Assembly: GCA_963516675.1 (NCBI GenBank) | Contig: CAUQBH010000007.1 | Span: 62,001 to 126,000, forward strand | Origin: JABCPE02 sp963516675 | Lineage (GTDB): Bacteria; Bacteroidota; Bacteroidia; Flavobacteriales; Weeksellaceae | Direction of reading: 5' to 3' | DNA length: 64,000 nucleotides | In this document: one piece after another, positions 8,454-16,276 of the stretch | Numbering within the stretch: position 1 is the stretch's first letter | Layout: the number at the start of each line of letters is the position of its first letter | The notes under the pieces: generated by a model | Database searches by the model: none | What the model was told of the DNA's origin: nothing | The model's input: only the letters and a program-made list of their open reading frames with translations | Program-made: the position numbers and the translations under genes

Positions 8454-9203
8454 CTACTTGTTTTCTAACTGCTCACTTATTTTACCGAACCGCCGTTCTT
8501 TAGTTTGATAGTCTAAAATACATTGGAAAAAAGTTTCTTTGGTAAAGTCTGGCCATAAAACATCTATAAACTGCATCTCTGCATATGCTATCTGCCAGAG
8601 TAGGAAATTACTAACTCGGACTTCTCCACTTGTTCTAATAAGTAAATCTACTGGTGGAATTTCCTTGGTATATAGATGCTGTTCAAAAAGTTTTTCATCA
8701 ATATCATTTTCATCAATATCTCCATTTTTTACCTTTTTACACAGTTCTTTTACAGCATTTAGTATTTCTTTTTGTGATCCATAGCTTAGAGCTAGTGTAA
8801 GATTTCCTTTGGTGTTGTTTTTGGTAAGCTCCATGATATTATAGAGTTGGTTTCTTACATCTTCTGGTAGTGCTTCTAAATCTCCTATGGCACGAATTCT
8901 AATTCCTTTTGAAAAAATCTCTTCAGCCTCCTGTAACAATGTAGAAGAAAGTAGATTCATAAGCGTATCTACTTCCTCCGTTGGTCTGTTCCAGTTTTCC
9001 GTTGAAAAAGTATAAAGCGTAAGATAAGAAATACCTACTTCATTACAAGCACTGATAGCCTCTCTTACAGCTTTTATGGCATTTTTATGCCCAAAAGTTC
9101 TTTCTTTATTTTGTGATTTTGCCCACCTGCCGTTGCCATCCATAATGATGGCAACATGCTTGGGCAGATTATCAAAATTTAACTTTTCTTTTACAGATAT
9201 CAT
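8454..9203 (-). CDS. uppS: Isoprenyl transferase (undecaprenyl diphosphate synthase)
   Basis: A cis-prenyltransferase making undecaprenyl diphosphate, the lipid carrier for murein and polysaccharide units, from farnesyl diphosphate and isopentenyl diphosphate at the membrane. In 249 residues the family signatures are plain: IMDGNGRWAK with catalytic Asp22, TLYTFSTENWNRP around 62-74 and RTSGEVRVSNFLLWQ from residue 190. The ATG at 9203 is 7 bases downstream of the porG stop and the gene ends 27 bases before bamA, so all are co-transcribed. Confidence 0.95.
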   Translation of the reverse strand: MISVKEKLNFDNLPKHVAIIMDGNGRWAKSQNKERTFGHKNAIKAVREAISACNEVGISYLTLYTFSTENWNRPTEEVDTLMNLLSSTLLQEAEEIFSKGIRIRAIGDLEALPEDVRNQLYNIMELTKNNTKGNLTLALSYGSQKEILNAVKELCKKVKNGDIDENDIDEKLFEQHLYTKEIPPVDLLIRTSGEVRVSNFLLWQIAYAEMQFIDVLWPDFTKETFFQCILDYQTKERRFGKISEQLENK

Positions 9204-9210
9204 TTATTTT

Positions 9211-10002
9211 TTATTTACAATAACAAGGTGGTCTTCCAAATGCATAGGAAATACCTATTGTAACAGAGTTTAACCAATCTTTACCTTTACCCTTGTGACC
9301 ATCCATATACTGTTGTAGAGCAGTTTCTGCAGCTGCACGGTTTGCAGGAGAAACATTGTATCTAATAGTATGGTTCATCTTTTCAAGATTGCTATAATCA
9401 AGATTATCAGTAAATGTATATCTAAGCATAGCCTCAGCAAAGATAGACCAATTATATCCAAATTTGTATTTTAGACCTAAACCAAAAGGAATACCTAAAG
9501 TTACTTTCTTTTTGTGGATGTTTTCACCAGTGTATGTAGTAGAAATCAAAAATCCTCTACTTGATTGCCCTACAGTAGTTGTAAGGTTTGGGGCATCATA
9601 CATTATTCCAGAAAGCCCAGCGAAAACATATGGACTAAATTTAGTTTCATCCTTCTTTAACTCATCATTGATAGAGAAAAAAGCATATTCAAATAAAGCG
9701 GACGCCTCTAAAATATCATTTGACATTTTAACTCCACCTGTATAAATATTGTCAAAGAAAGCTATGTTATATGCTCCCTCAACTCTTATCCCCTGTCTTG
9801 GGTTTAGGTTTCTTTTGTAAAATGCACCTATGTATGTAGGTTGAACTCTCCTGTTTGTTCCTGCATCAGGAAAGGATCTTATCACGCTTTTAGCATCCCC
9901 TCCAACAATTGAGTATCCGCCTTTTACTCCTATTTCATGTCTTTGAGAAAATCCCATAAACATACACAAAGTAAACAATCCAAATGTTATGTGTTTTTTC
10001 AT
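9211..10002 (-). CDS. porG: PorG-like outer membrane beta-barrel protein (DUF6089, T9SS)
   Basis: A 263-residue exported beta-barrel of the DUF6089 group. In Porphyromonas gingivalis the member of this family located just before uppS and bamA is PorG, a T9SS component associated with the PorK/PorN ring at the outer membrane. Here the gene order porG-uppS-bamA-ompH-ompH is the same, which supports the name. The start at 10002 (MKKHITFGLFTLCMFMGFSQ) gives a good signal peptide; the longer in-frame start at 10029 only adds residues before it. Alternating hydrophobic residues and Gly/Tyr-rich strands (EIGVKGGYSIVGGD, TLGIPFGLGLKYKF) suggest about eight strands. The C-terminus has two Cys residues (PPCYCK). 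The name rests on synteny as much as on sequence. Confidence 0.75.
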   Translation of the reverse strand: MKKHITFGLFTLCMFMGFSQRHEIGVKGGYSIVGGDAKSVIRSFPDAGTNRRVQPTYIGAFYKRNLNPRQGIRVEGAYNIAFFDNIYTGGVKMSNDILEASALFEYAFFSINDELKKDETKFSPYVFAGLSGIMYDAPNLTTTVGQSSRGFLISTTYTGENIHKKKVTLGIPFGLGLKYKFGYNWSIFAEAMLRYTFTDNLDYSNLEKMNHTIRYNVSPANRAAAETALQQYMDGHKGKGKDWLNSVTIGISYAFGRPPCYCK

Positions 10003-10033
10003 ATCTAAAATTATTTTATTTATTTTCAATTTG

Positions 10034-10041
10034 CAAATATA
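10034..10041 (-). promoter_or_regulatory. -7 box (TATATTTG) of the porG-bamA operon
   Basis: The minus strand reads TATATTTG, matching TAnnTTTG, 32 bases before the porG ATG at 10002. It is the only good match found upstream of the five-gene envelope operon. Confidence 0.6.
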
Positions 10042-10206
10042 ACTTTTTTTTAATTTATCAATATCTAAATATTGTTAAAAAACGAAAAATACTATTAAAT
10101 TATTGGCTTAGAAACGAAAAATAAATTTTTATCCCTGAAAATCAATTACATATAAAGTTTTAAAAATCAAATTAAATTAAAAACATGATTTTTGGCATAA
10201 ATTTTG

Positions 10207-10214
10207 TAATTTTG
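10207..10214 (+). promoter_or_regulatory. -7 box (TAATTTTG) of the candidate small RNA
   Basis: TAATTTTG matches TAnnTTTG exactly. A TTTG at 10191-10194 is closer than the usual -33 spacing, so the -33 element is uncertain. No plus-strand gene lies within 3 kb downstream. Confidence 0.5.
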
Positions 10215-10335
10215 CCCCCAATGTTATAATTAGTTTTTTTAGTTGTAGTATTTCTTTTAATCTGTTTTGAAATACTATATTTAGAATCCCTGACCATTAT
10301 TGGTCAAAAGTAGATGTTAGAATCTATTAGCCATG

Positions 10336-10368
10336 ATCCGAGAGCCAACAAATTCTCGGATTTTTTTA
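10336..10368 (+). terminator. Intrinsic terminator of the candidate small RNA
   Basis: An 8-bp perfect stem (atccgaga with tctcggat) and a 10-base loop are followed by seven T on the plus strand only. There is no T tract on the minus strand, so it does not serve comEC. Confidence 0.75.
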
Positions 10369-12141
10369 TTTTATTTCATAGATAGTTTGGTTTATTTTTA
10401 GTTTTGCCATAGGTTTAACTTTTTTTATTTCTATATTTTTTATTCTTCTAGATGTGATATAGGATTTTATAACAAAGTTATTAATTTTTTCCATATTCGC
10501 CTCATTACTTATTATAAAAACAGCTTTATCTCCTTGTTTTATTGAGACAATATTTTGTTTAAAAAAAGAATGAAGCAGTATTTCTTCCTTTTTCCAAAAA
10601 TAAAAATTAGTCAATATTCTTGTCAAAAGAAACAACAAAACGAAGAAAGAAAAACGCGTGAAAGTCTTTACATTTGGTTTTTCAAAAACACTTCTCAATA
10701 AATAGACAAACACAAATAAAATAATAAGTTCAGGAATTTCGATAGAAACATTTTCCACAAAACTAAAATCTGTTTTTGAGAAAAAAGCAACCATATTCAG
10801 GAAGAAACTCGCACACCAATCGTATATTTCTAAAAGCCATTCGGGAGTAAATTCTATTCCAAATAAAATAGAAATGATAAAGGAAAAAATAATAAATCCC
10901 TGTGATACCATAATGCTGATAACATTGATAAAAATAGACATCATAGAAAACTGATGAAAGTAGAATAATATCAGTGGAAGTGTGGTCAGCTGGGCTGCAA
11001 GGCTCAGAGAAAATGTATTTAGAATAAATCTTATCGCTCTGTTTTTTAGTGGTTTATAATGGTTGGTAATAGGTTTGTATAGCCAAAAAATTCCAAAAAC
11101 CGCCAAGAAACTCAACTGAAAACCTACATCGAAAAGCTGCTGAGTATCAATGGAAAGTATTATCATTCCAGCCAAAGCCAAAGAGTGCAGAAGATTAGGT
11201 TTTCTCTGCAAAAAAATCATAATATAATAGACCGTAATCATGATGCAGGAGCGTACCACAGAATTTCCATAATCGATGAATATCGCAAATCCCCAGATGG
11301 CAGCCAATGAAATATAAATAGGAATATTTCTGTATTTCACCGAAAAAATAGGATTTAAGATGAATAAAATCATCAAGAAAATAATCGCCATATGAGAGCC
11401 CGAAATCGCCAAAATATGGATTAAACCAGTTTTGCTGAAATGATTGATGATTTCTTGGTCTATTTCCGTTCGGTCGGCGAGGATTATTCCTTTTAAAATC
11501 GCTTTGTTTTGCGGTTGAAGGCTGGAATTATCTATTCTGAAGAGTAAATCCAGTCGTTTTTGCTTTATTTTATCAGTGAAACTTATGGATTCTTTCTTTT
11601 TGAATGAAATTTCACTGGGAATAAATCCCTGATAATGAATATTTTGCCGAGCTAAATATTTTTGATAATCAAACTGAAAATCGTACTGTGGTTTCTGAGT
11701 AGGATTGAGATAAGCCTCAGCTGAATAAAAATGTAGAAAATCAAGCTCTTTCTGTTCTTTTGGAATAGAAATTACAGCCGAAAAAGGCCTTTTAAAATTG
11801 AGAATTTCAACTTCGTAGCGTTTGTTTCTTTCGTTGGAGTTCAGTTTTTTGTTGAGTTGAAAAACGATTTCAGTCGTTTTATTTTTCTCAAAATCAAAAT
11901 TTTGTGCAGAATTTGAATTGAGAAAGTGCAGAAAAATTCCAATGCCAAAAAACAAAAACACCAAAAACGCTGATTTCAGTCTATCAAAGAAGAAATTTCG
12001 GATAAAAAATCCAGCTAAAAAGCCCACAATTCCTAAAACTAATATAGCGACCGCTCCCCAGAAAGGGAAATCAAATTTGTCTTGAAAGAAAATTCCCAAT
12101 CCAAAACTGATGGCGCAAATTAGCAAAGGTTGTTTGTTCAT
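10366..12141 (-). CDS. comEC: ComEC/Rec2 family DNA uptake channel
   Basis: ComEC forms the inner-membrane channel for single-stranded DNA during natural transformation. The 591-residue protein begins with three hydrophobic segments (about 5-75), a soluble OB-like region (about 85-185) and then the competence domain with the signature LAISGSH at 244-250 followed by about eight membrane segments. The C-terminal metallo-beta-lactamase-like domain seen in longer homologues is absent, as in many Bacteroidota. Its ATG overlaps the lpxB stop by 4 bases, so it is translationally coupled to lpxB. The yifB/comM gene in the same window carries a nonsense codon, so competence of this strain is open. Confidence 0.85.
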   Translation of the reverse strand: MNKQPLLICAISFGLGIFFQDKFDFPFWGAVAILVLGIVGFLAGFFIRNFFFDRLKSAFLVFLFFGIGIFLHFLNSNSAQNFDFEKNKTTEIVFQLNKKLNSNERNKRYEVEILNFKRPFSAVISIPKEQKELDFLHFYSAEAYLNPTQKPQYDFQFDYQKYLARQNIHYQGFIPSEISFKKKESISFTDKIKQKRLDLLFRIDNSSLQPQNKAILKGIILADRTEIDQEIINHFSKTGLIHILAISGSHMAIIFLMILFILNPIFSVKYRNIPIYISLAAIWGFAIFIDYGNSVVRSCIMITVYYIMIFLQRKPNLLHSLALAGMIILSIDTQQLFDVGFQLSFLAVFGIFWLYKPITNHYKPLKNRAIRFILNTFSLSLAAQLTTLPLILFYFHQFSMMSIFINVISIMVSQGFIIFSFIISILFGIEFTPEWLLEIYDWCASFFLNMVAFFSKTDFSFVENVSIEIPELIILFVFVYLLRSVFEKPNVKTFTRFSFFVLLFLLTRILTNFYFWKKEEILLHSFFKQNIVSIKQGDKAVFIISNEANMEKINNFVIKSYITSRRIKNIEIKKVKPMAKLKINQTIYEIK

Positions 12142-13250
12142 AGTAGTTTTGTGATGATTTCTGTGGCGCGCTCACTCGCTCCCTTGCCTCCGAGGAGATG
12201 GTTTAGTTTTTCGTATTCGTTTAGGATTTTTTCTCTTTGCTCTGGATTTAAGATTTTTTCTAATTCAGATTTTATGTTTTCTGTTGTTAAATCATTTTGT
12301 ATCAGTTCTTTAACGACTTCTTTGTCCATAATTAAATTTACCAAAGAAATAAATTTAATGTGTTTTACCAGTCTTTTTGCGATTTGATAAGAAACCCAGC
12401 TTCCGCGGTAGCAGACCACTTCTGGGATTTTTAGAAGAGCAGTTTCCAGTGTTGCCGTTCCAGAGGTTACCAGAGCAGCTTTGGAAGAACGAAGCAAATC
12501 ATAAGTTTTATTGGACACAAAATGCACATCGTCCGTCAAAAATTCATCATAAAATTCTTTTGGTAGGGAAGGTGCTCCTGCGATAACGAACTGATAATCT
12601 TTGAAATGAGAAGTCACACTGAGCATCAGACCAAGCATCTTTCTTATTTCTTGTTTTCGGCTTCCTGGGAGTAATGCGATGATTTCCCTGCTGTCTAAAT
12701 TGTTTTGTTTCTTAAATTCTTGGCTGTCAATTGGATTTAAATTTGAAATGGCATCCAAAAGAGGATGTCCCACAAAGTGAGCTTTTACAGAATGTTTCTT
12801 GTAAAAATCCTCTTCGAAAGGGAGGATTACCAGCATCTCATCCACATATTTTTTGATGGTTTCTACGCGGCCTTCCTTCCAAGCCCAAAGCTGTGGAGAA
12901 ATATAATATACTACTTTGATTCCTAATGATTTAGCAAACTTTGCAATTCTTAGGTTAAAGCCAGGGTAATCCACCAAAATAAGAACATCTGGCCGGTATT
13001 TTTTTATGTCTTCTTTACAAAATTTGATGTTTCTCAGAATGGTTTTAAGATTTAAAACGACTTCCAAGAACCCCATGAAAGCGAGGTCTTTGTAATGTTT
13101 TACCAGTGTTCCGCCGACTTCTTTCATCAGGTCGCCTCCCCAAAATCTGAATTCTGCATCGGGTTCTTTTTTTAGGATGGCTTTCATCAGGTTAGAACCA
13201 TGTAAATCGCCTGAAGCTTCTCCTGAGATTATATAATATTTTTTAGACAT
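12138..13250 (-). CDS. lpxB: Lipid-A-disaccharide synthase
   Basis: LpxB condenses UDP-2,3-diacylglucosamine with lipid X to form the lipid A disaccharide at the inner membrane. The 370-residue protein shows the N-terminal GEASGDLHG motif (10-18), ISPQLWAWKEGR in the middle and the GT-B donor-site segment LVTSGTATLETALLKIP near 260-276. Length and motifs are normal. It is first in a two-gene unit with comEC (4-base overlap), and its promoter region is shared with the divergent DUF2480 gene. Confidence 0.95.
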   Translation of the reverse strand: MSKKYYIISGEASGDLHGSNLMKAILKKEPDAEFRFWGGDLMKEVGGTLVKHYKDLAFMGFLEVVLNLKTILRNIKFCKEDIKKYRPDVLILVDYPGFNLRIAKFAKSLGIKVVYYISPQLWAWKEGRVETIKKYVDEMLVILPFEEDFYKKHSVKAHFVGHPLLDAISNLNPIDSQEFKKQNNLDSREIIALLPGSRKQEIRKMLGLMLSVTSHFKDYQFVIAGAPSLPKEFYDEFLTDDVHFVSNKTYDLLRSSKAALVTSGTATLETALLKIPEVVCYRGSWVSYQIAKRLVKHIKFISLVNLIMDKEVVKELIQNDLTTENIKSELEKILNPEQREKILNEYEKLNHLLGGKGASERATEIITKLL

Positions 13251-13271
13251 TTTGTTTTAGTAAAAAAGATT

Positions 13272-13289
13272 TATTTTTGCTCAAATATA
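13272..13289. promoter_or_regulatory. Divergent overlapping -7 boxes for lpxB and the DUF2480 gene
   Basis: On the plus strand TATTTTTG at 13272-13279 lies 20 bases before the ATG at 13300. On the minus strand TATATTTG occupies 13282-13289, 32 bases before the lpxB ATG at 13250. The boxes are only two bases apart in a 49-base gap, so the two polymerases would compete. Confidence 0.5.
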
Positions 13290-13299
13290 AATAAATAAT

Positions 13300-13809
13300 A
13301 TGTCAGAGCAAGGAGAAATTGTAAATAAAGTTGCAAACAGCGGATTGGTAAATATCGATGTGGCTGAATTTCATCCAAAAGGGAAGCGTTTGGGTATTGA
13401 CCTGAAAGATTTTCTTTATGAAGGACTTATATTAAAAGAAAAAGATTTCCGCGAGCAGGTGGAAAATCTGGATGTGGAATTTTATGAAAATACCTTTGTT
13501 TATCTCTATTGTTCCACGGATGCTATTGTTCCACTTTGGGCGTATTTTTTACTTACATCTAAATTGGAGGGCGTTGCTAAAAAGATAGTTTTTGGTTCGC
13601 TGGATGAGCTGGAATTGATTTTGTTTCATGAAGAAATTCAGAAATTTGATTTTTCTGATTATAAGGACAAAAGGATTCTCATCAGAGGTTGCAGCGATGT
13701 GGAAATTCCTACCAATGCCTATGTAGAGCTGGTTCAAAAACTAAAACCACTGGTAAAATCACTGATGTTTGGAGAGGCGTGCAGCAGCGTTCCTATTTAT
13801 AAAAAGTAA
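13300..13809 (+). CDS. DUF2480 family protein
   Basis: A 169-residue cytoplasmic protein of the Bacteroidota-restricted DUF2480 family, of unknown function. There is no signal peptide or membrane segment. Recognisable family features are the N-terminal EIVNKVANSGLVNIDVAEF, a central FVYLYCSTDAIVPLWAYF stretch and a C-terminal half with two Cys-containing motifs, RGCSDVEIP and FGEACSSVP, which might be redox-active or metal-binding, but that is only inference. It is monocistronic and divergent from lpxB. Confidence 0.8.
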   Translation: MSEQGEIVNKVANSGLVNIDVAEFHPKGKRLGIDLKDFLYEGLILKEKDFREQVENLDVEFYENTFVYLYCSTDAIVPLWAYFLLTSKLEGVAKKIVFGSLDELELILFHEEIQKFDFSDYKDKRILIRGCSDVEIPTNAYVELVQKLKPLVKSLMFGEACSSVPIYKK

Positions 13810-13819
13810 AATCGCAGAA

Positions 13820-13845
13820 ATAAAAAATCCTGCGAAAATGCAGGA
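13820..13845 (-). terminator. Terminator of the DUF6702 gene
   Basis: A 6-bp stem (13828-13833 with 13840-13845) is followed on the minus strand by a TTTTTTATTT tract. On the plus strand there is no T tract, so it serves the minus-strand gene that stops at 13877. Confidence 0.55.
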
Positions 13846-13876
13846 CTTTACATTAAATAATATAACAATTTCGTTC

Positions 13877-14356
13877 CTAGAAAGATACTTCTGCGGTCTC
13901 TTTTCCACGCTGGAAGGTCATGTTTTTCTGACTTCCTTTATAGGCGATATTCACTAGGTTTAGCTGTTTAGGATATACATCCAGCAGAATGTTGTTCTTA
14001 ATTTTCAATGTGGAAATACTTGCCACACCATCTACTTCAAAATAGATAAACACTGTCTCTCCATTTACTTGGCTACCAGTAACTTTCAGAGATTTGTTTT
14101 CTCCATTCACGGCTACTGAGAAATTTTTGCCAATATATTTTGCTACTTCAGCATTAAAACCTGCGGAACTAGCATTTACCTTTAGTGCATTTGCGATTTG
14201 CTCTGTGCTTACCTTGGTGGTAAATTTTAAAGTTTTGCTTCCCTCCACATAGTCTACTTTAGTCAATGAAGACTGGAACTGACTCACTGCAAAGCTCATT
14301 ACCATAAGCAGCATTACAAAAAATCCAACAAGACTGACTTTGTTTTTCGTAATCAT
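13877..14356 (-). CDS. DUF6702 family exported protein
   Basis: A 159-residue protein with an N-terminal hydrophobic segment (about 9-26) that looks like a signal peptide or anchor. The remainder is beta-rich and resembles the DUF6702 family of Bacteroidota, typically beginning with a short QSSLTKVDY strand and a KTLKFTTKVSTEQIANAL region. Function is unknown; the family is probably periplasmic. It lies 43 bases after the LOG-family gene on the same strand and has its own terminator. Family assignment is by general resemblance. Confidence 0.6.
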   Translation of the reverse strand: MITKNKVSLVGFFVMLLMVMSFAVSQFQSSLTKVDYVEGSKTLKFTTKVSTEQIANALKVNASSAGFNAEVAKYIGKNFSVAVNGENKSLKVTGSQVNGETVFIYFEVDGVASISTLKIKNNILLDVYPKQLNLVNIAYKGSQKNMTFQRGKETAEVSF

Positions 14357-14399
14357 AATCTTAAAATTTGGTTAAATAAAGGCAAAAGCCGTGCCAAAC

Positions 14400-15101
14400 T
14401 TAGAAATTCTCATGAATGGAGTATTTGTCATAGAAGGCTTTAATGTGTGAAACAGCCTCGTCAGCGGTGTCTACCACTCTGAAAAGAGAAAAATTTTCTT
14501 CCGAAATTAATTTCATTTCCAATAAAGTATTTTTGAACCAATCTAACAGCCCATTCCAAAATTCTGAACCAACCAAAACGATAGGAAATCTGCCGATTTT
14601 CCCTGTCTGAATCAGTGTCAATGCCTCTGAAAGTTCATCCAAAGTCCCAAAACCGCCAGGCATCACGATAAATCCTTGTGAGTATTTTATAAACATGAGT
14701 TTTCTAATGAAAAAATAGTCAAACTCCATGCTGTATAATTTGTCTATATAAGGATTCAGGTGCTGCTCAAAAGGTAGTTCTATATTGAGACCGATGGATT
14801 TTCCTCCGCTTTCTTTGGCGCCTTTGTTTCCAGCTTCCATGATTCCTGGACCGCCGCCAGTGATGACTCCAAAACCCATTTCTGTGATTTTTTTGGCGAT
14901 TTCCTCTGTCATCTTGTAATATTTGGTGTCTGGTTTTATCCTTGCAGACCCAAATATAGACACACAAGGTCCCATTTTCTGCATTTTTTCATAACCAGAG
15001 ACTATTTCTCCCATTATCTTAAAGACCATCCAACTGTCTTTGGTGGCCTGCTCGCTCCAAGTTTTTTGTCGAAAACTTTCTCTTAAAATTTCTTCTTCCA
15101 T
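14400..15101 (-). CDS. LOG-family (TIGR00730) nucleoside-5'-monophosphate phosphoribohydrolase
   Basis: LOG-family proteins hydrolyse cytokinin-type or purine nucleoside 5'-monophosphates to free base and ribose 5-phosphate. The 233-residue protein is a Rossmann-like fold with GSARI at 51-55, GGGPGIMEA at 82-90, FIRKLMF from 131 (Arg133 in the active site of relatives) and the diagnostic PGGFGTLDE at 148-156. It begins 2 bases after the upstream nucleotidyltransferase gene, so it is in that operon. In bacteria most such proteins act on AMP or other nucleotides rather than plant hormones; the true substrate is unknown. Confidence 0.88.
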   Translation of the reverse strand: MEEEILRESFRQKTWSEQATKDSWMVFKIMGEIVSGYEKMQKMGPCVSIFGSARIKPDTKYYKMTEEIAKKITEMGFGVITGGGPGIMEAGNKGAKESGGKSIGLNIELPFEQHLNPYIDKLYSMEFDYFFIRKLMFIKYSQGFIVMPGGFGTLDELSEALTLIQTGKIGRFPIVLVGSEFWNGLLDWFKNTLLEMKLISEENFSLFRVVDTADEAVSHIKAFYDKYSIHENF

Positions 15102-15103
15102 TT

Positions 15104-15817
15104 TTATTTAAAATATTTTTCTGCTTCGGCGATGGATTCTGGTTTTCCCACATCTATCAGTAGAGCATCATGTTCGTATCCTTTGATAATATAGTCTTTC
15201 ATCAGGTCTAAATATTCCTCCATGATGGAGAATTTCCCATGGCGGGTGAATAGTTTTAGTAAATTAGAATTGATGCAATGTATCCCGCTGAAAGCCAATG
15301 GTTTTAGGTTTTTATAAGTGTTCCCAAAGATTTCTTCGCCTGTTTTCTCATTGCGCCAGCCTTGCAGGGTCATTGCGCTGTCAAAAAGCAGTTTTCGTGA
15401 GCTTTTTCTGTCCGAAACAGCCAAAGTGACCAAGTTATTGGATTTCAAATGAAAATTAATGAAATCGCCGATGTTCAGATTGGTCAAAATATCAGCATTC
15501 ATGATTAAAAAATGCTCTTCCTGCTCCAAAAGTTCTTTGGCAAAGACCAAAGCTCCGCCTGTTTCCAGAAGTTCTTCGGACTCATCGGAGATTTCTATTT
15601 TAGCACCAAAATTATTATTTTCTTTCAGAAAATCAACAATCTGCTCTCCGAAATGATGAATGTTAATAATAAAATCATTAATCCCGAAAGACTGCAGAAA
15701 TCTGATATTTCTTTCTAAAAGGGTGATGTTATTTACCTTGGCCAGAGCCTTTGGGTGTTTGTCCGTGAAAGGTTTTAATCTTGTCCCTTTTCCTGCCGCG
15801 AATATAAAAGCTTTCAT
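15104..15817 (-). CDS. MurU-like sugar-1-phosphate nucleotidyltransferase
   Basis: A 237-residue sugar-phosphate nucleotidyltransferase with the glycine-rich signature GKGTRLKPF...HPKAL at 9-25 and the metal-binding Asp109 in IMNADIL. Size and motifs fit MurU, which in Pseudomonas makes UDP-MurNAc from MurNAc-1-phosphate and UTP, bypassing de novo UDP-MurNAc synthesis. The neighbourhood supports this: 3 bases upstream is a RapZ C-terminal domain and next an APH-like sugar kinase resembling AmgK, the enzyme that makes the substrate of MurU. Mannose-1-phosphate guanylyltransferase or glucose-1-phosphate thymidylyltransferase activity cannot be excluded from sequence alone. Confidence 0.7.
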   Translation of the reverse strand: MKAFIFAAGKGTRLKPFTDKHPKALAKVNNITLLERNIRFLQSFGINDFIINIHHFGEQIVDFLKENNNFGAKIEISDESEELLETGGALVFAKELLEQEEHFLIMNADILTNLNIGDFINFHLKSNNLVTLAVSDRKSSRKLLFDSAMTLQGWRNEKTGEEIFGNTYKNLKPLAFSGIHCINSNLLKLFTRHGKFSIMEEYLDLMKDYIIKGYEHDALLIDVGKPESIAEAEKYFK

Positions 15818-15820
15818 ACT

Positions 15821-16228
15821 CTATGCATTTAGCTGAGGTTGTTCATTGTGAGTGACCTTTACATTTACTTTATCAGCGTATTTATGTTGTAAAAATTCTC
15901 CTATCTTTATCGCCGAATAAACCGAACGGTGCTGTCCGCCGGTGCAACCAAAGGAAATCTGAAGATGCTCAAATCCTCGCTCTATATAGTTGTCCACAGA
16001 TATGGAAATCAGGGATTTTATTGAGTTTAGGAAATCGGGCATTTGGGTTTTTTCTTCTAAATACTCCTGCACAGCCAAGTCAGCTCCTGTCTGAGGCTTG
16101 TATTCATCAATTCGTCCTGGGTTTAGGATTCCGCGGCAGTCAAAAACAAATCCACCGCCATTGTCTGTGTTATCCTTCGGAATTCCGCTTTTCTTGTAAG
16201 AAAAACTATAAATATCGATATGTAGCAT
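15821..16228 (-). CDS. Stand-alone RapZ C-terminal domain protein
   Basis: A 135-residue protein corresponding only to the C-terminal domain of RapZ; the N-terminal P-loop kinase-like domain is missing. In enterobacteria this C-terminal domain binds glucosamine-6-phosphate and the small RNAs GlmY/GlmZ. The diagnostic GCTGGQHRSV motif lies at 94-103. In several Bacteroidota the same domain is fused behind an aminoglycoside-phosphotransferase-like kinase; here kinase and domain are separate genes 48 bases apart, with a TAAATTTG box at 16245-16252 between them. I infer an amino-sugar-sensing or regulatory role in the salvage pathway. Confidence 0.8.
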   Translation of the reverse strand: MLHIDIYSFSYKKSGIPKDNTDNGGGFVFDCRGILNPGRIDEYKPQTGADLAVQEYLEEKTQMPDFLNSIKSLISISVDNYIERGFEHLQISFGCTGGQHRSVYSAIKIGEFLQHKYADKVNVKVTHNEQPQLNA

Positions 16229-16244
16229 AATAAAATAATTCCCA

Positions 16245-16252
16245 CAAATTTA
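16245..16252 (-). promoter_or_regulatory. -7 box (TAAATTTG) before the RapZ C-domain gene
   Basis: The minus strand reads TAAATTTG 17 bases before the ATG at 16228. The RapZ-C, nucleotidyltransferase and LOG genes may therefore be transcribed independently of the kinase. Confidence 0.45.
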
Positions 16253-16276
16253 CAAATCTTAAAATAAAAAGAATTT

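Larger units (their letters stand above)
10207..10370 (+). ncRNA. Candidate small structured RNA gene, family unknown
   Basis: The 363-base gap between porG and comEC has no credible open reading frame, but its right half looks like a complete short transcription unit on the plus strand. A TAATTTTG box at 10207-10214 predicts a start near 10221. Four hairpins follow: 10246-10254 with 10269-10277 (9 bp), 10291-10296 with 10301-10306 (6 bp, tetraloop), 10311-10315 with 10322-10326 (5 bp), and a terminator stem 10336-10343 with 10354-10361 (8 bp) followed by seven T. The predicted RNA is about 145 nt. The neighbours both run on the minus strand, so it cannot be their leader or trailer. I cannot match it to a known family by eye; a 6S-like or other Bacteroidota housekeeping RNA is possible. 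The left half (10042-10206) is AT-rich and shows nothing else. Confidence 0.5.

Noticed and set aside
13828..13845. Terminator of the plus-strand DUF2480 gene
   Set aside because: There is no T tract on the plus strand; the tract is on the minus strand, so it serves the DUF6702 gene.
16229..16276. Kinase and RapZ domain as one gene broken by mutation
   Set aside because: The kinase ends with a natural stop, a promoter-like TAAATTTG lies in the gap, and the RapZ part starts with its own ATG and a complete domain; a split arrangement is more likely than a recent break.
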